Source: Paratinospora sagittata (taxonomy: Eukaryota; Streptophyta; Magnoliopsida; Ranunculales; Menispermaceae). From it: DNA of 64,000 nucleotides. Shown here piece after piece: positions 1-11,949 of the stretch. The position numbers and the translations under genes were made by a program. The stretch is from the NCBI GenBank assembly GCA_035771175.1, contig CM069605.1, forward strand, positions 17,438,288-17,502,287, read 5' to 3'. Within the stretch, counting starts at the first letter, position 1; each line of letters starts with the position of its first letter. Below the pieces are notes generated by a model that was given only the letters and a program-made list of their open reading frames with translations, was not told the origin of the DNA and did no database searches.

Positions 1-929
1 AATGTTTGATTGTATGCATGTTATATAGATATATAATGCATTGAGTTTTATGGATCATGCAAACTGATTTTAGCACTTGGAGTTTGTAATGATGAGGTTT
101 TGCGAATCCTCATTGTCATTTCGTTAGAAATTAGACCCGGGTGAGGTTTTGCGAGTCCTCATTGTCAGTAGGTTTGTCCTAACAAGGGTTGCGATCCTTG
201 AAATGACTGTGAATTGGGTAATGAGAGGCTGTGGCTACCTTGTAACGACCATACAAGGGTTAAACCGCTCTCTTGCCTTGCGGAGGAGGGAGATTGTGCA
301 TTATGTTATTAAAAACTCATGCAATTTATGATGTTGACATGTACAATATATTCGTTGAATGATGCATGTGTTGAATAAGTGTTTGAAACGATTTTAAATG
401 TCATATTTCTCTAAATGTATATAATTGTCATCTCAAGAACTATATTCACTAAGCTGTTGTTTGCTCACCCCATTTCCTCCAATATTTCAGGTATTGAGTC
501 GAAGGGAAAAGAAAAAATCCGTGAGTGATAATCACGTGAACCTTCGTCTGATACGTGTATGTATGCTTGGAGGAAATAGATTATATTTTTGTTATGTTGA
601 TATGTATAATTATCACACACTATATATATGTAATATCACCTAGATGGGTTGTGTGGTAATATTATATAATGCTTGGGATGATGAACTGAGATGATCATAG
701 ATATTTATCAGGTGAGAATTTAATTTGTGGAATGAATGAAATGATTATAGAGAGCTATATTGAATTTGATTTGTGGTATATTAAAAAAAAAAAAATTACT
801 GTAACTATTGTGACTTATTGTGAGACTACGAGAAGGCTGACAATGTATTATATATTGTATATGGTTATGTACAGTGTATAGTACAATGTGCCGGTCATGA
901 CGTCAGCCTACGTCAGGGGCGTCGTGACA
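1..929 (+). mobile_element. 5' LTR (right-hand part) of a Ty3/gypsy retrotransposon
   Basis: This segment matches 6586-7511 almost base for base; I counted about 28 differences plus a small A-run indel, so roughly 97% identity. It ends in TGACA at 925-929 and is followed at once by a primer binding site. The left end of the LTR (about 1.3 kb by comparison with the 3' copy) lies outside the window. Two short open frames inside it recur in the other LTR and are LTR sequence, not genes. Confidence 0.9.
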
Positions 930-3900
930 ATATTGGTATCAGAGCCTAAGTTTAAAATTCGTAAAAAGATAAAAGCTTTATGATATTATGATTGTTTGTA
1001 TGGGTATACATATGGGTAGTACTAATATGTTGAGCCTAAGCCAATATGTTATCTTGACTGAGAATCACCTGTGTCGGTGAATTTCAGATTTAAAAATGAA
1101 TAGTCAAGATTAACAATGGAAATTGCTGATCACGAAAGGATCAGAAGGCTGAAAGAAAAAGAACTGGATGGAATCCAGTGATAATAAATTTTATAGCTTA
1201 TCTATGGCTAGTAACTGCCCAACAACAACGAGATGCACAACTTATGAGCTTGTGGCAAAGTTGTAATGTGAGAAAGACAGAGGCTTGAACCAGTGATAGC
1301 TCCAAATGTGGATGCTAATGGTGTGAGTACTTAAAAACATATATAGTTGAGACTGAAGTCAAAATAAAATAAATAGACGGTCTCAATGATAAGCCAGATG
1401 GAAAAAGATATGTGAAAGTTATGGAAACTTTCAGGAAATGAGATTTAACTAGCAGTCTGATAGTAGACATAGTAACGAAGTTGCGACTCTGAGTAGAGAC
1501 CATCTTCGAGAATGATTAAGTCTCTGAATGAAAAAAAAAAAAAAAACAAGTTAGAAGCTAACTGATGATAAGAGATGATGGAAAATTGGGTTAAGAACTC
1601 GGAGCTGATTTAGGCATGAGATTAATTAAAGAAGCTATGGTATAAGGGCTTCTATCATCATGCTGACCTTGATCTAAGGCATGAAAAAGTTTATCTTGTT
1701 AAAATGTAGTGACATGCCTAACCATAAAGACAAACATGAATTAAATAGACTGGTATAGTTTATTTTTGGAATGATCACGATGGATACTCTGAGAATGATA
1801 AGTATCTAGAATGAATTTTAGGATCCTATATGGCAGGTTTGAAAATTGTTGGGTTATAAATATATGCGTAGGTTATGAGGCAACCTCTAAATGTTGGGTT
1901 AGCCAAAGCTGTGGTGAAATTGTTAACCCAAGCAATATTAGTGATATAGCTTGTACCGCCGTTAGAAGCCGAGTCATCAACACCAGTGTTAGGTAAAAAA
2001 AAAAAAAGTAATGTAAGGAAATGTTGGGGCAAGAATATGAAATTCAAGATAAGCGAAATATTGAGTAAGGTTGAGATTTTGGCAGTATTAGTGACTCTAA
2101 TTTTGTTAGTACCTGACCCAATAAAAATGGGAAAAAAAAAGTGATGTTAACGAATTATGAAAACCAGAATTGGTTTCCATTGCCTGAGCAGGAGTCACAA
2201 ACTGCGTACATTGTATCTCGACCTATGATTGTCGATTATCAATCTGGAAAAAAAAAAAAGACACGAGATGTGTTAATCTCCAGTTAGTTGATATGGACTG
2301 CTCCAGTAAATTTTATCAATGTGACTCCACCAGATTTTAGAGAATAAATTAAAGTAAATACAAGACCAGATCCAAAGATGAGTAAGACGTTGATAACATG
2401 TATGATCAATATTTGGTTATGGTGTATATTTTGATGTGTTGTTGGATCTACCTGGTCCTTTATCTCTGGTGATATGGTAGACAAATTGTATTATCTTCTG
2501 TTAAAAGAATGCATCATTGATTGTGGGTATGCCTACAGGAGAAAGAATCTATCATGATATGGTTAGCAAAGATTATGTGTAATAACTATGAGAGTCATCA
2601 AGTAATTATGGGCTCTAGAATCTGAAATTTTTGGAATTGGATGTTTTGTGGGTATGATTGGCTGGTCACCTCTCATGCTAGGTGGAGCGTCTCTCCGAAA
2701 AGAAGTAATATGCGGCATAAGTGGAAAACTCTCATTTTGAATCTCGAGAAATTTATACCCTCAAAATCTTCTATCTAAGATAAGATAATTATTGACGAGG
2801 ACATGAAGCATATGGCTAGTACAAAGCCATGTAGAGTAAGGTAAGAAGGCATGCAGCTGATTAAAATTCCTGTGGTGAGCTGATATATTGGAGTATTCTC
2901 TGATGAACTATTAAAATTGCCACTTGGACAGGAGATTGATAGCATAGAACACTGATGCCAGTCTAATATGCATCTTCATTCCTTCATATAAAGAGTACCT
3001 GAGGAATTGTGAGGATTGAAGGTAAGTACATGTGGTAATGGAAAAAAAAAAGATTGATTATCTTTGATATGCCACCTTGGAGAGCATTTGTGATAATATG
3101 GAAAGAAGGTATAGTGAAATATGTTTAAGTATGAATTACTGTTAACTGGGCATGATAACAAGAAAGAATGAATACCTTTACCAAGGATAGATGGTCGAAT
3201 TCGATTAACTAAATGAAGCCAAATTTTCTTTAAGATCATTTTGAGCTTTAGGCACCATCAGTTAAGAATTCGAGAAAAGGATGTAATGCAGACTGTTGTA
3301 AGACAAGATATGGATAGTATGAAATGTTGGTAACCTTAATTTATGTGTCAATCACGTTATAGGATTTATGCAGTGGGTATATGAACCATATCTTGAGTAC
3401 ATAGTCTTCGATGATGATATATGAAATTGTCCCAAGAAAAAATGAGAGGAGCATGAATAGCACCTCGGCATGATCTTGTAGTCATTGAGAGAGCACCGAT
3501 TGAGTGCCAAGCTCGGTGAATATGAGTTTTGACTATAATTAAGATGAGAAACTTTTGATCACGTGACTAGTTTAAATAGTATCTTCAAGGATGCTGGGAA
3601 GGTCAAAGTGATCATAGTACTGTGACAACTGATTTTAATGATGGAAATCAGAAGTTTTCTGGTATTAGTTGTATGCTATAGAAAGTGCGTGGAAAGATCC
3701 TTAAAGTTATCTATTCCACTCACGAAACTAAACCAGATGAATGTTATATAATGTGTGGACCGTTGTGCATGGAAAAGCTCTCACAGTATTAAATGTTATT
3801 ATTATTTTCAGAGCCTGGAAGTAATTGTGATTGATGAATATCACGTCCAGTTCTGGATTTTGCATTGACACAAAAGGATAGGTAATAACTATCCTGAGAG

Positions 3901-5260
3901 TGAATAAAAATTTAGTTCGTAGTTATTTTGAATTGATGAGAGCATTACCTCTATAATTAAAGGTCACACTATCTTCAGCTGTTAAGAGTCTGAAGTAATT
4001 ATTTGAACGGAAAATATGAGGTAATAAATGTGGCAAGAATTCCCAAAGGATTTGATTTTATATGGAATTATTATCCTGGGAAAGGCCAAGATGTTGCTGA
4101 GGCATTGAGCAGGAAACAGGCTGAAACTGGAGTAGTACCTATTAGTGAGGCCATAAATGGAGATTGTTTGTGAATGAGAGTTACAGTTATGAGTGTACTC
4201 TTTATTACTCCATGTGTTGATATTTGTGCTCGGATGCATGTTTAGCTAATTGATACTCATATTCAGATAGTAAAATTTATGATGCGACGAGTATGATATC
4301 AGTATGAAAGGTTATGAAATTGATAATATGGATTGTATTAAATGAATATGGGATTCAAATGGTATCTTATGGGTTATGGGTAGAAATAATACCATTTGGA
4401 TAACCATTAGTGGACTGGTAAGTCTATATATTCTTCCAATGAACACCAGAATTCTATTGATAGACTGAGCAGATTGTATATGTGTGAGATAGGGAGATTT
4501 GATGGGAGTACTCAGATATTTTTCATGTCGGATTAAGATCCGAAGATTGTGTCGAGATCTGATATATGATGCAGACTCGTTTTGGTACTCATCTCCTTCT
4601 CAGTGTGATATGTACTCTTAGACTGGTTGACAGACTGAGAGTGTGACTTTGATGCTTGCAAGCGTGCTCGGGTCTGGTATACTTGAATTTTGGTGAACGT
4701 TGGAAGGAATACTTTATGTGTGTCAACTTATGTGTATAAGCAACTATGATAATAGCATAATGATGGCACTTGATAATACGCCTTATAGATCTCCAACTTG
4801 TTGATTTGAAAGTATGGAGTTATTGTTCTTGGTGCCACAAGATATTATTAAATACACAAGGTTATTATATAGGCCTTGAAATTTATTGTGGCTGACTCAG
4901 TTTTGCTAAGGGTCTTACCATAGAAAGGCCAAATGCGATTTGGAATGAAAAGAAAGCTCGCATTTGTTGGACCATGAGAGATCCTTGAGAGGATAGGTCC
5001 ATTGGCTTACCGATTTGCTCCACTGTCACAGTTGATAGGTGTCCATAATAGTTTCTATATATTGAGGAAATGTCATTCGGATTTCATATATGTTATGGAT
5101 ATAACTCAACGCTAAGTTGGGGAGGATACCACGTATCAAGAAGAGCAAACATGGAAGCGAAAATATAAAATGCGGGAGCAGTTTTCTGGAATTAAGTATC
5201 ACTTTAGGAATAGTCTTTGATTCTAAATTTCGAGGACGAAATTCCTTAAGTTGGGGAGAT
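930..5260 (+). pseudogene. Interior of the gypsy element: broken gag-pol (chromovirus/Del-Tekay-like)
   Basis: No long frame survives. Translated pieces still follow gypsy pol order. Near 4040-4130 is the end of RNase H, with a recognisable GKGQDVAEALSRKQ segment (family form PGKANVVADALSR). Near 4500-4720 are integrase-core remnants. Near 4920-5110 is an integrase C-terminal stretch reading like RFGMKRKLAFVGPWEILER, followed by a YRFAPLSQLIGVHNSF-like piece. The interior is only 4.3 kb, so parts of gag and reverse transcriptase are probably missing. Stops and frame changes are frequent throughout. The purine-rich tract AGTTGGGGAGA at 5249-5259 is the plus-strand primer just before the 3' LTR. 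Confidence 0.8.
934..945 (+). other. Primer binding site (initiator Met tRNA type)
   Basis: TGGTATCAGAGC lies four bases after the LTR end. It is the usual plant LTR-retrotransposon sequence complementary to the 3' end of initiator methionine tRNA, used to prime minus-strand cDNA. It fixes the element's orientation as plus. Confidence 0.85.
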
Positions 5261-7511
5261 TGTAACACCCCGCAATTTTAATTACATATATATACGTTAA
5301 ATTACACGTATATCAAGATGTATAATACACATATTTTATACGTATGAGCTACATATACACGTGATCATATGATACATATGAGCTAAATATGCGCGTGTAT
5401 GATTAGTAGTAAATAAATAAACTTATACAATGCAGATGATACATATGAATTAAATTGATTAATTTATGAGGTTGGTTAATGAAATATGTGGATTGGAGTA
5501 TGATTTAAGGACTTAATGCATAGTATGATGTAATGCATGTGTGTAAATGAATACATGTGAAATAAGTGAATTATTAAATGGTGTAGATTGAAATTGAATT
5601 ATTAAATGACTTATATGAATGAGATGAGTTGAATTGAATTAAATGGAATTTGATGGAGGAGTTGGTTATTAAGGGGAGCCTAGGTGTATTGGATCATTTT
5701 TATATAAAATATCTTTTCTCTCTTTTCTAAGCTCTCTCCACGTGTAAAAGAGGAAGGATAAAAAAATAAAAAAAATAAAAATAAAATAGAAATCAAAAGA
5801 AGAAGGAAAGGAAGTTGCAGAACGAGAAGAAGAAGAACCGAAACGAGAGAAAGGAAGAACGGAAGGGAGAAACGCGGGATTCGCTTCAAATTCGGTCTAG
5901 CGGTAAGTGATTTTCACTCTCTTTCTTCGTGAAATTACTATCTAAGCTATTCTAGTGGAGAAATTTTGACTGTGGGAGCCGCTTTGCGGCGTTTTGACAA
6001 ATTGGGGTTTTGACCCAACGCGAATGGAAAATCCGCTATGAAGGTAGAAAAACACTCCCTGGACTGTTGGGACCCCGAATATGTGGTTAGATTTCATTTC
6101 ATGATTTTTGGAGACCGTTTGACAATTTTAATACAATTTACATCTTTCGGATGAATAGTAAAGAATGAATAATAAATAGTGAATAGTGAATAGTGAATAG
6201 TAAATAATGAATAATAAATAGTGAATAGTATTGTGAATAGTGAATAGTACTGTGAACAGTGATGTGAACAATGATGTGAACAGTGATGTGAACAATGATG
6301 TGAACAGTGATGTGAAAAGTGATGTGAAAAGTGATGTGAACAGTGATGTAAACAATGATTTGATAGGATTTGATATTTTTAGTAGCTACCGGTATGATAA
6401 ATGATGCGTCTCATGATAATCTATGGTAATTTCAATGTTTAAATTGAGAGCTTAAGGGCATGGATAAACGCTATTGAGGAAGCAATATTGTTGCTCGATT
6501 TTTGAGGTTGGCTTAGAAAACCCGTGTAACCGCTGTGAGTATAGTTTTCTTGATTTGGTTCTTGTATGACATTGTACACATATAAAATGTTTGATTGTAT
6601 GCATGTTATATTGATATATAATGCATCGAGTTTTATGGATCATGCAAACTGATTTTAGCACTTAGAGTTTGTAAGGATGAGGTTTTGTGAATCCTCATTG
6701 TCATTTCGTTAGGAATTAGACCAGGATGAGGTTTTGCGAGTCCTCATTGTCAGTAGGTCTGTCCTAACAAGGGTTGCGATCCTTGAAATGACTGTGAATT
6801 GGGTAATGAGAGGCTGTGGCTACCTTGTAATGGCCATACAAGGGTTAGACCGCTCTCTTGCCTTGCGGAGGAGGGAGATTGTGCATTATGTTATTGAAAA
6901 CTCATGCAATTTATGATGTTGACATGTACAATATATTCGTTGAATGATGCATGTGTTGAATAAGTGTTTGAAACGATTTTAAATGTCATATTTCTCTAAA
7001 TGTATATAATTGCCATCTCAAGAACTATATTCACTGAGTTGTTGTTTGCTCACCCCATTTCCTCTAATATTTCAGGTAGTGAGTCGAAGGGAAAAGGAAA
7101 AATCCGTGAGTGATAATCACGTGAACCTTCGTCTGGTACGTGTATGTATGCTTGGAGGAAATAGATTATATTTTTGTTATGTTGATATGTATAATTATGA
7201 CACACTATATATATGTAATATCACCTAGATGGGTTGTGTGGTAATATTATATAATGCTTGGGATGATGAACTGAGATGATCATAGATATTTATCAGGTGA
7301 GAATTTAATTTGTGGAATGAATGGAATGATTATAGAGAGCTATATTGGATTTGATTTGTGGTATATTAAAAAAAAAATTACTGTAACTATTGTGACTTAT
7401 TGTGAGACTACGAGAAGGCTGACAGTGTATTATATATTGTATATGGCTATGTATAGTGTATAGTACAATGTGCCGGTCATGACGCCAGCCTACGTCAGGG
7501 GCGTCATGACA
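5261..7511 (+). mobile_element. 3' LTR of the gypsy element (2251 bp)
   Basis: It starts TGTAACACCCCG after a polypurine tract and ends CATGACA. The right 926 bases match the partial 5' LTR at 1-929. The 3' flank begins CAGGG; the matching target duplication would lie outside the window. A CT-rich tract on the minus strand near 5700-5890, and the motif series 'tttcactct...cgtgaaatt' after 5900, recur in the solo LTR at 8843-11066, so both belong to one family. Confidence 0.9.
6148..6360 (+). repeat. Minisatellite inside the LTR, 12-bp unit GTGAACARTGAT
   Basis: About 200 bases are built from GTGAATAGT- and GTGAACAGTGAT-like units. The right half is a regular 12-bp array, with AGT and AAT units partly alternating. 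The related solo LTR has only a few such units near 9616-9656, so the array expanded in this lineage. On the minus strand it makes an artificial open frame with a four-residue repeat. Confidence 0.85.
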
Positions 7512-7751
7512 CAGGGAGTTTCGATCGAGAGGCGATGCACATAGCAAAGATGAGGCAGAGGGATCGTGAGATGGGCGGTACCATTTTGCAAAGTCAAGGC
7601 AACAAATGAGGAGACACAGAAAAAAGGTAATTTATGGCTACGCCATGAGTTTAGACCCATTGTTGGAGAAGCTTGTAGAAGAGGAAGATAGTTGGATGGA
7701 GACGAATTTGCATAATTAGGGTGCTGAGTTATCAGTAGTGGCCCAGATAAA
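7512..7751 (+). pseudogene. L1-type LINE ORF1 fragment
   Basis: Immediately after the gypsy 3' LTR lies a broken frame with basic, glutamate-rich text (for example DPLLEKLVEEEDSWMETN) and an in-frame stop. It appears to continue at 11394, where the LINE ORF1 tail runs into ORF2, so I read it as the left part of the same LINE. Nothing here alone proves the family; position and continuity do. The gypsy element on its left may itself be inserted in this LINE. Confidence 0.45.
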
Positions 7752-8594
7752 ACGTCCAAGAAGGGGGGTGAATTGGATGAACTGCAAGTTTTTCACCTTT
7801 TAAAAATAAATCGAGATGAACGCAAGTAAAGTGCAATGGCAGAAAGCAAAACACACAAGATTTATCGTGGTTCGGTGCTAACGACCTACGTCCACGACTT
7901 GATCTCCCTGATCAAGATTTTCCCAAAACCTCCCACTAGTGGATCCTACTTCGAGGGTGATGATCAAACCAGTTACAACACTTACTTCACAGGTGTAAGT
8001 TAACCAGTACAAGAGCCTATTCACTACACTCTTTCTCACTTGTGACCTCAGTCACTTACAACACTTGTTGGAGTACAAATACAGCTTTTGAAGAAGTTCT
8101 CTTACCAAGAACATTTCATAAATTTACAATTATAGCAATGGATAGCCTCTAGAAATCTCAACACAAAAATTCAAAATGAAGAACAAGCTGGAAAGTGTGG
8201 TTATCTTCAAAACAGTGTGTATATTTGATTTGATTCAAAACTTGTTTGCTCAATATGAAAATCACATTTTTGCTCTCTGGAGACTCTCCTTGAATATCTT
8301 AGAATAACTTGCAAAAATTGTGCTTAGATATGCTTTCAAAATCAGTGAGTTGTTGTTAAAAATGGACAGTTGCTGTTTTTCAAAGAACACAAGAGTATGA
8401 GTTGTTTTAATTTCAAATATTGTTTAATCTAAAGTGATTATGGGCGTGCCAAACATTTGGAATATTTCATATGCTAAGAAGGAATAAAACCGTTGAGGAT
8501 AACCTGATGAAACAAGTGCGAAATAAACAAATCGAGCAATTGGAATCTTTCACGATTTTTGTTAGAAAAATGTTAGTTTTCTGTCTCAAGGCTC

Positions 8595-8752
8595 GATAGC
8601 ACACTATCATGTCCTATAGCATGCTATCGGGCAATGCATTATGTCAGATATCCAACTATAGCGGGCTATTTGAGGGTTCTATTTCACAGACCCGAGAGCA
8701 CTGGAAATTTTAGCACAACGATAGCGCGCTATCAAGCCTTATAGCGCGCTAT
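8595..8752. repeat. Cluster of short palindromes with core AGC..GCT
   Basis: Within 160 bases are GATAGCACACTATC (8595-8608), ATAGCATGCTAT (8616-8627), ATAGCGGGCTAT (8658-8669), GATAGCGCGCTATC (8720-8733) and ATAGCGCGCTAT (8741-8752). Three of them are perfect palindromes. They lie in LTR copy 1 and have no coding sense. Confidence 0.85.
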
Positions 8753-10594
8753 TGGTTCTTGATTTTGGGAAAATTAGTCTTTTAACATTCAAGAACCATT
8801 CCATTGAATCAAAAACACTTTTAAATCATTCAAAACTCATTGTGTAACATCCCGTGCTTTTCATCATGGTTGACTTATACGTACACTGAAGAGTATAATA
8901 CACGTATAAGTACCTTCAAAGCTATGTGTACATGTGTCAAATGACATGTGATTTTAAATAATTCATCATGTGGATTGAGTGTATAGAAGAAGAATAATGG
9001 ATTTAACAAAAATAAAAGACACATTAAATTTACTGTTCATAAGCAGGTACTGTTCACGGAACAATACTCGCATAAAAAAAAAGAGAAAACAAAATGAATT
9101 AAACGAAGTTGCATGAAGGAGAAAACGAAAGAAAGAAGAAGAAAGAAGAAGAAAGAGGAGAAAAGAAAAGAGAAATGCGGGATTTGCGCGAAATCGGGAC
9201 CCGCGATAAGTGATTTTCACTCTATTTCTTCGTAAAATTGATCTCTAAGCTAGATGTAACCTTTCTTTCGGAATAATCTTTGTTGTGGGAACCGTTTTAC
9301 GGCGTTTTCAAAAATTGGGGTTTTGACCCAACGTGAATGAAAATCCGCTAGGAAGGTTGAAAAACACTTCCTAGGCTATAAGAACCTTAAATATATGGTT
9401 AGATTGAATTTATGTGTTCATTTGAAAATTTTATAGCCGTTGGAAGTTTGTTGGAATTTAGAGTTTCGATTGGTGACCATTTGAATCATTTAAAACCCGA
9501 TGAAACTCTAGTTTAAGACTATAGATTGGTAGAATGAACTGTTGCGAGTCCATCGATGCTAATTTCATGATTTTGGAGACCGTTTGACAATTTTAGTAAA
9601 AATTTACATGTTTCCAATGAATAGTGACGACGTGAACAGTGACATGAATAGTACTATGATCATATCCGGTGAATAAAATGGAATTAGAATCCAATGAAAC
9701 TCAGGGGAATCGTAGAGAACTGAATTCCGGACGTTTTGATGTTAAGATTATGATTTTTTTATATGCTTTGATATTTTTAGTAACTAAATATATGATTTTG
9801 GTGAGTAAAATTCACTGTCGTGACCTTCGCGAACGTGTAAAACCTTAATAAAATACCTATTGAAGGCAGTAGAATGATAGAATGACTGATTTTACACGTG
9901 TCGATGTGGACAGAATAATTTTAGGAATGTTCTAGACCCGCTCTCTTGCCTTGAAGGAGGGAGATTGTGGATTTTGTGGGAAAAGAAAACCCATAAAATT
10001 TATGTTGTTGCCATGTATGATATATTCGTTGAATGATGCATGTGTTTACTACTTGTTTGAAATGATTTTAAATGTCATATTTTCCTAAATGCATATAATT
10101 GTCATATCAAGAAATATATTCACTGAGCTGTTGATTGCTCACTCCATTTCCTCCAATATTTCAGGTATTGAGTCGAAGGGAAAAGGAAAAATCCGTGAGT
10201 GATAATCACATGAGCTTTCGTCTGGTATGTATATGTATGCATTGGAGGATATGGGTTATATTTTTGTTATTTTGATATGAACAATTATCACATGCTATAT
10301 ATATAATATCACCTAGATGGGTTGTGTGGTAATATTATATAATGCTTGGGATGATGGAATGAGATGATCGTAGATATTTAACAGGTGAGAATTTAATTTG
10401 TGGAATGAATGGAATGAATGTGAGTGGAATGATTATCTATATATATATTTGATTTGATTTGTGGTATATTAGGAAATATGTGAATTGTCCATTTTATGGG
10501 GATGTGCTGTCAACAATTTCTGTAAATTTTGGGAAGGATTGTGAGATTACGTGAAGGCTGACAGTGTATTGTATACTGTATATGGGTATGTACA

Positions 10595-10801
10595 CAATCA
10601 CACATGTAGGGTTCTAGGGCTTTAAACACCTAGGAGAAGGCATATTACAGACTCTCGATAAACTCGATATGCAAATATAAGCAGAAGACATACAAGATTG
10701 TAAGGACAAACTTTAGGAAACTAAGCAAGTTCATACAAGAACTGGAAAAACTTAGGCACTTAGGACTCTTCTAGGAACTTAGAACTCTACATGTGTGATT
10801 G
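10595..10801. mobile_element. Small MITE with about 22-bp inverted ends inside the solo LTR
   Basis: CAATCACACATGTAG at 10595 is exactly inverted as CTACATGTGTGATTG at 10787-10801, and the match continues inward with two mismatches. Total length is 207 bp. The flanks suggest a TA or few-base target duplication, but I cannot fix it, so the superfamily is open. Confidence 0.7.
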
Positions 10802-10809
10802 TAGTTCCG

Positions 10810-10990
10810 TAATTGGTTCAGTGGCTACTCCAAGTTCGGATTTAAACGATATAAGGTCGTGAGTTCGAGTCTGGGGGAGGCCTTACACTATTCATGAGTG
10901 AATAGTGTGGACAAATGATCCTGGGGGTACTAGTCGCTGCGGTGTGCTGTATACTGGGATGTAAAAATATTATGTGGTACTATGGCTAGG
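10810..10990 (+). repeat. tRNA-related (SINE-like) segment and 43-bp direct repeats
   Basis: A box-A-like GGTTCAGTGGCTACTCC is followed about 30 bases later by a box-B-like GTGAGTTCGAGTCTGGG, the spacing of a tRNA-derived promoter. Just after it, a roughly 43-base block (10919-10963) recurs at 11018-11062, at the LTR's end. I saw no clear SINE target duplication. Confidence 0.5.
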
Positions 10991-11393
10991 GTACGCTCTG
11001 TATGAGGTACCCATCACATCCCGGGGGTACTAGATACTGCGGTGTGCTGTGTACTGGGGTGTGACACATTGAAAGCATGATTGAAACCTTTTGAAAAACA
11101 TTTTGTCAAAATCAAACGTAATATTGAGATGATTTTGAAAACTTTGGAACTTTAAGTACTTTAGTGTTGAGATTGATTGAGAGGTTACCCTACAAACCTA
11201 AGATCAAACTAGTACATTACATATCAATATTTGTCTTCGTTCTTCAAGCTTGATCTTGGTATGCTTCGATATCTACTGTAGATTTGTTCTTGGTGGATTA
11301 GCTGCATCACTTAGATAAACAATGAAAGTGATATCATGTTGTTTGTAATCATCAAAATACTAAGATATCGACGTGAGGAGCATTGATCCTACA

Positions 11394-11847
11394 ATCAAAA
11401 GCAAATATTAGGTCTTCGGATGATGCCGAAAATGAAGATGACGTCGAGGTTGAGGAGCGGGATGTACCTGATCGTGTCGCTCAAATTGGATTGGAAAACT
11501 CTTTTATGGCTAAAGATGGCGAGGATTCAATTGTTTCCATTGACTCTCAGGTACGCTTAGTTAATTTGGCTTTAAATGGTTTTCATGTGCAACTCTCTTC
11601 TGATGATACAAATTCTCCCATCGATTCGAACCAAAACTCTCCAAAACACATACCCATTGTCCCTCCACTACACCATGTGTCCATAGGTGATCCCACCGCA
11701 AAACCAATGTCCCAACCACTGATTTCCAAAGTGAATGGGTGCCTCGGTAGTGAGGTTGAGCTTGGAGAAGCGATGGAACTTGGGGTGAGGTCAACCATAG
11801 AATCACAGATTGGATCTTCTGAGAATACTAAAATCGTCGACATATAG
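11394..11847 (+). pseudogene. L1-type LINE ORF1, C-terminal part
   Basis: This is an open frame of about 150 codons, acidic and serine-rich, ending in TAG at 11845-11847, about 100 bases before the ORF2 start. Plant L1 ORF1 proteins have such low-complexity C-terminal tails before ORF2. No zinc knuckle is seen in this part. It likely joins the 7512-7751 segment across the inserted LTR. Confidence 0.5.
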
Positions 11848-11949
11848 ATTACCGAGGGGGCAGATGGTCAGTGGCGAGTTGAAGCAGGATGTTCAGGACG
11901 GAGGGGAGACAAATGTCGACTCTCATCTGGGTTATAAACATGTTTCCTC

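Larger units (their letters stand above)
8843..11066 (+). mobile_element. Solo LTR, Ty3/gypsy, TSD CATTG
   Basis: It starts TGTAACATCCCG and ends GTGTGACA, and is flanked by identical 5-bp duplications CATTG at 8838-8842 and 11067-11071. It shares many blocks with the 5261-7511 LTR, including a TTTCAGGTATTGAGTCGAAG block near 10162. No interior or second LTR is present, so this is a recombination-derived solo LTR. It carries a MITE (10595-10801) and a tRNA-like segment near its end. Confidence 0.92.
7752..11393 (+). mobile_element. LTR-like repeat copy 1, interrupted by a solo gypsy LTR
   Basis: The left edge carries GGGGGGTGAATTGGATG, like the edges of the solo LTRs at 17725-18973 and 22219-25085. 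The phrase about a wanted 'cgtggttcgg...acgtccac' site follows about 100 bases in, as in those copies. The right edge near 11335-11393 has TTTGTAATCATCAAAATAC, like the right ends of the other two. The expected TG start is lost. The possible target duplication is imperfect (ATAAA at 7747-7751, ATCAA at 11394-11398). Net length without the inner solo LTR is about 1.4 kb. Confidence 0.6.

Noticed and set aside
149..331. 60-codon frame conserved at 6734-6916
   Set aside because: Conserved only because both lie in the two LTRs of one element.
6128..6355. Open frame with a four-residue repeat on the minus strand
   Set aside because: It is the LTR minisatellite read in one frame.
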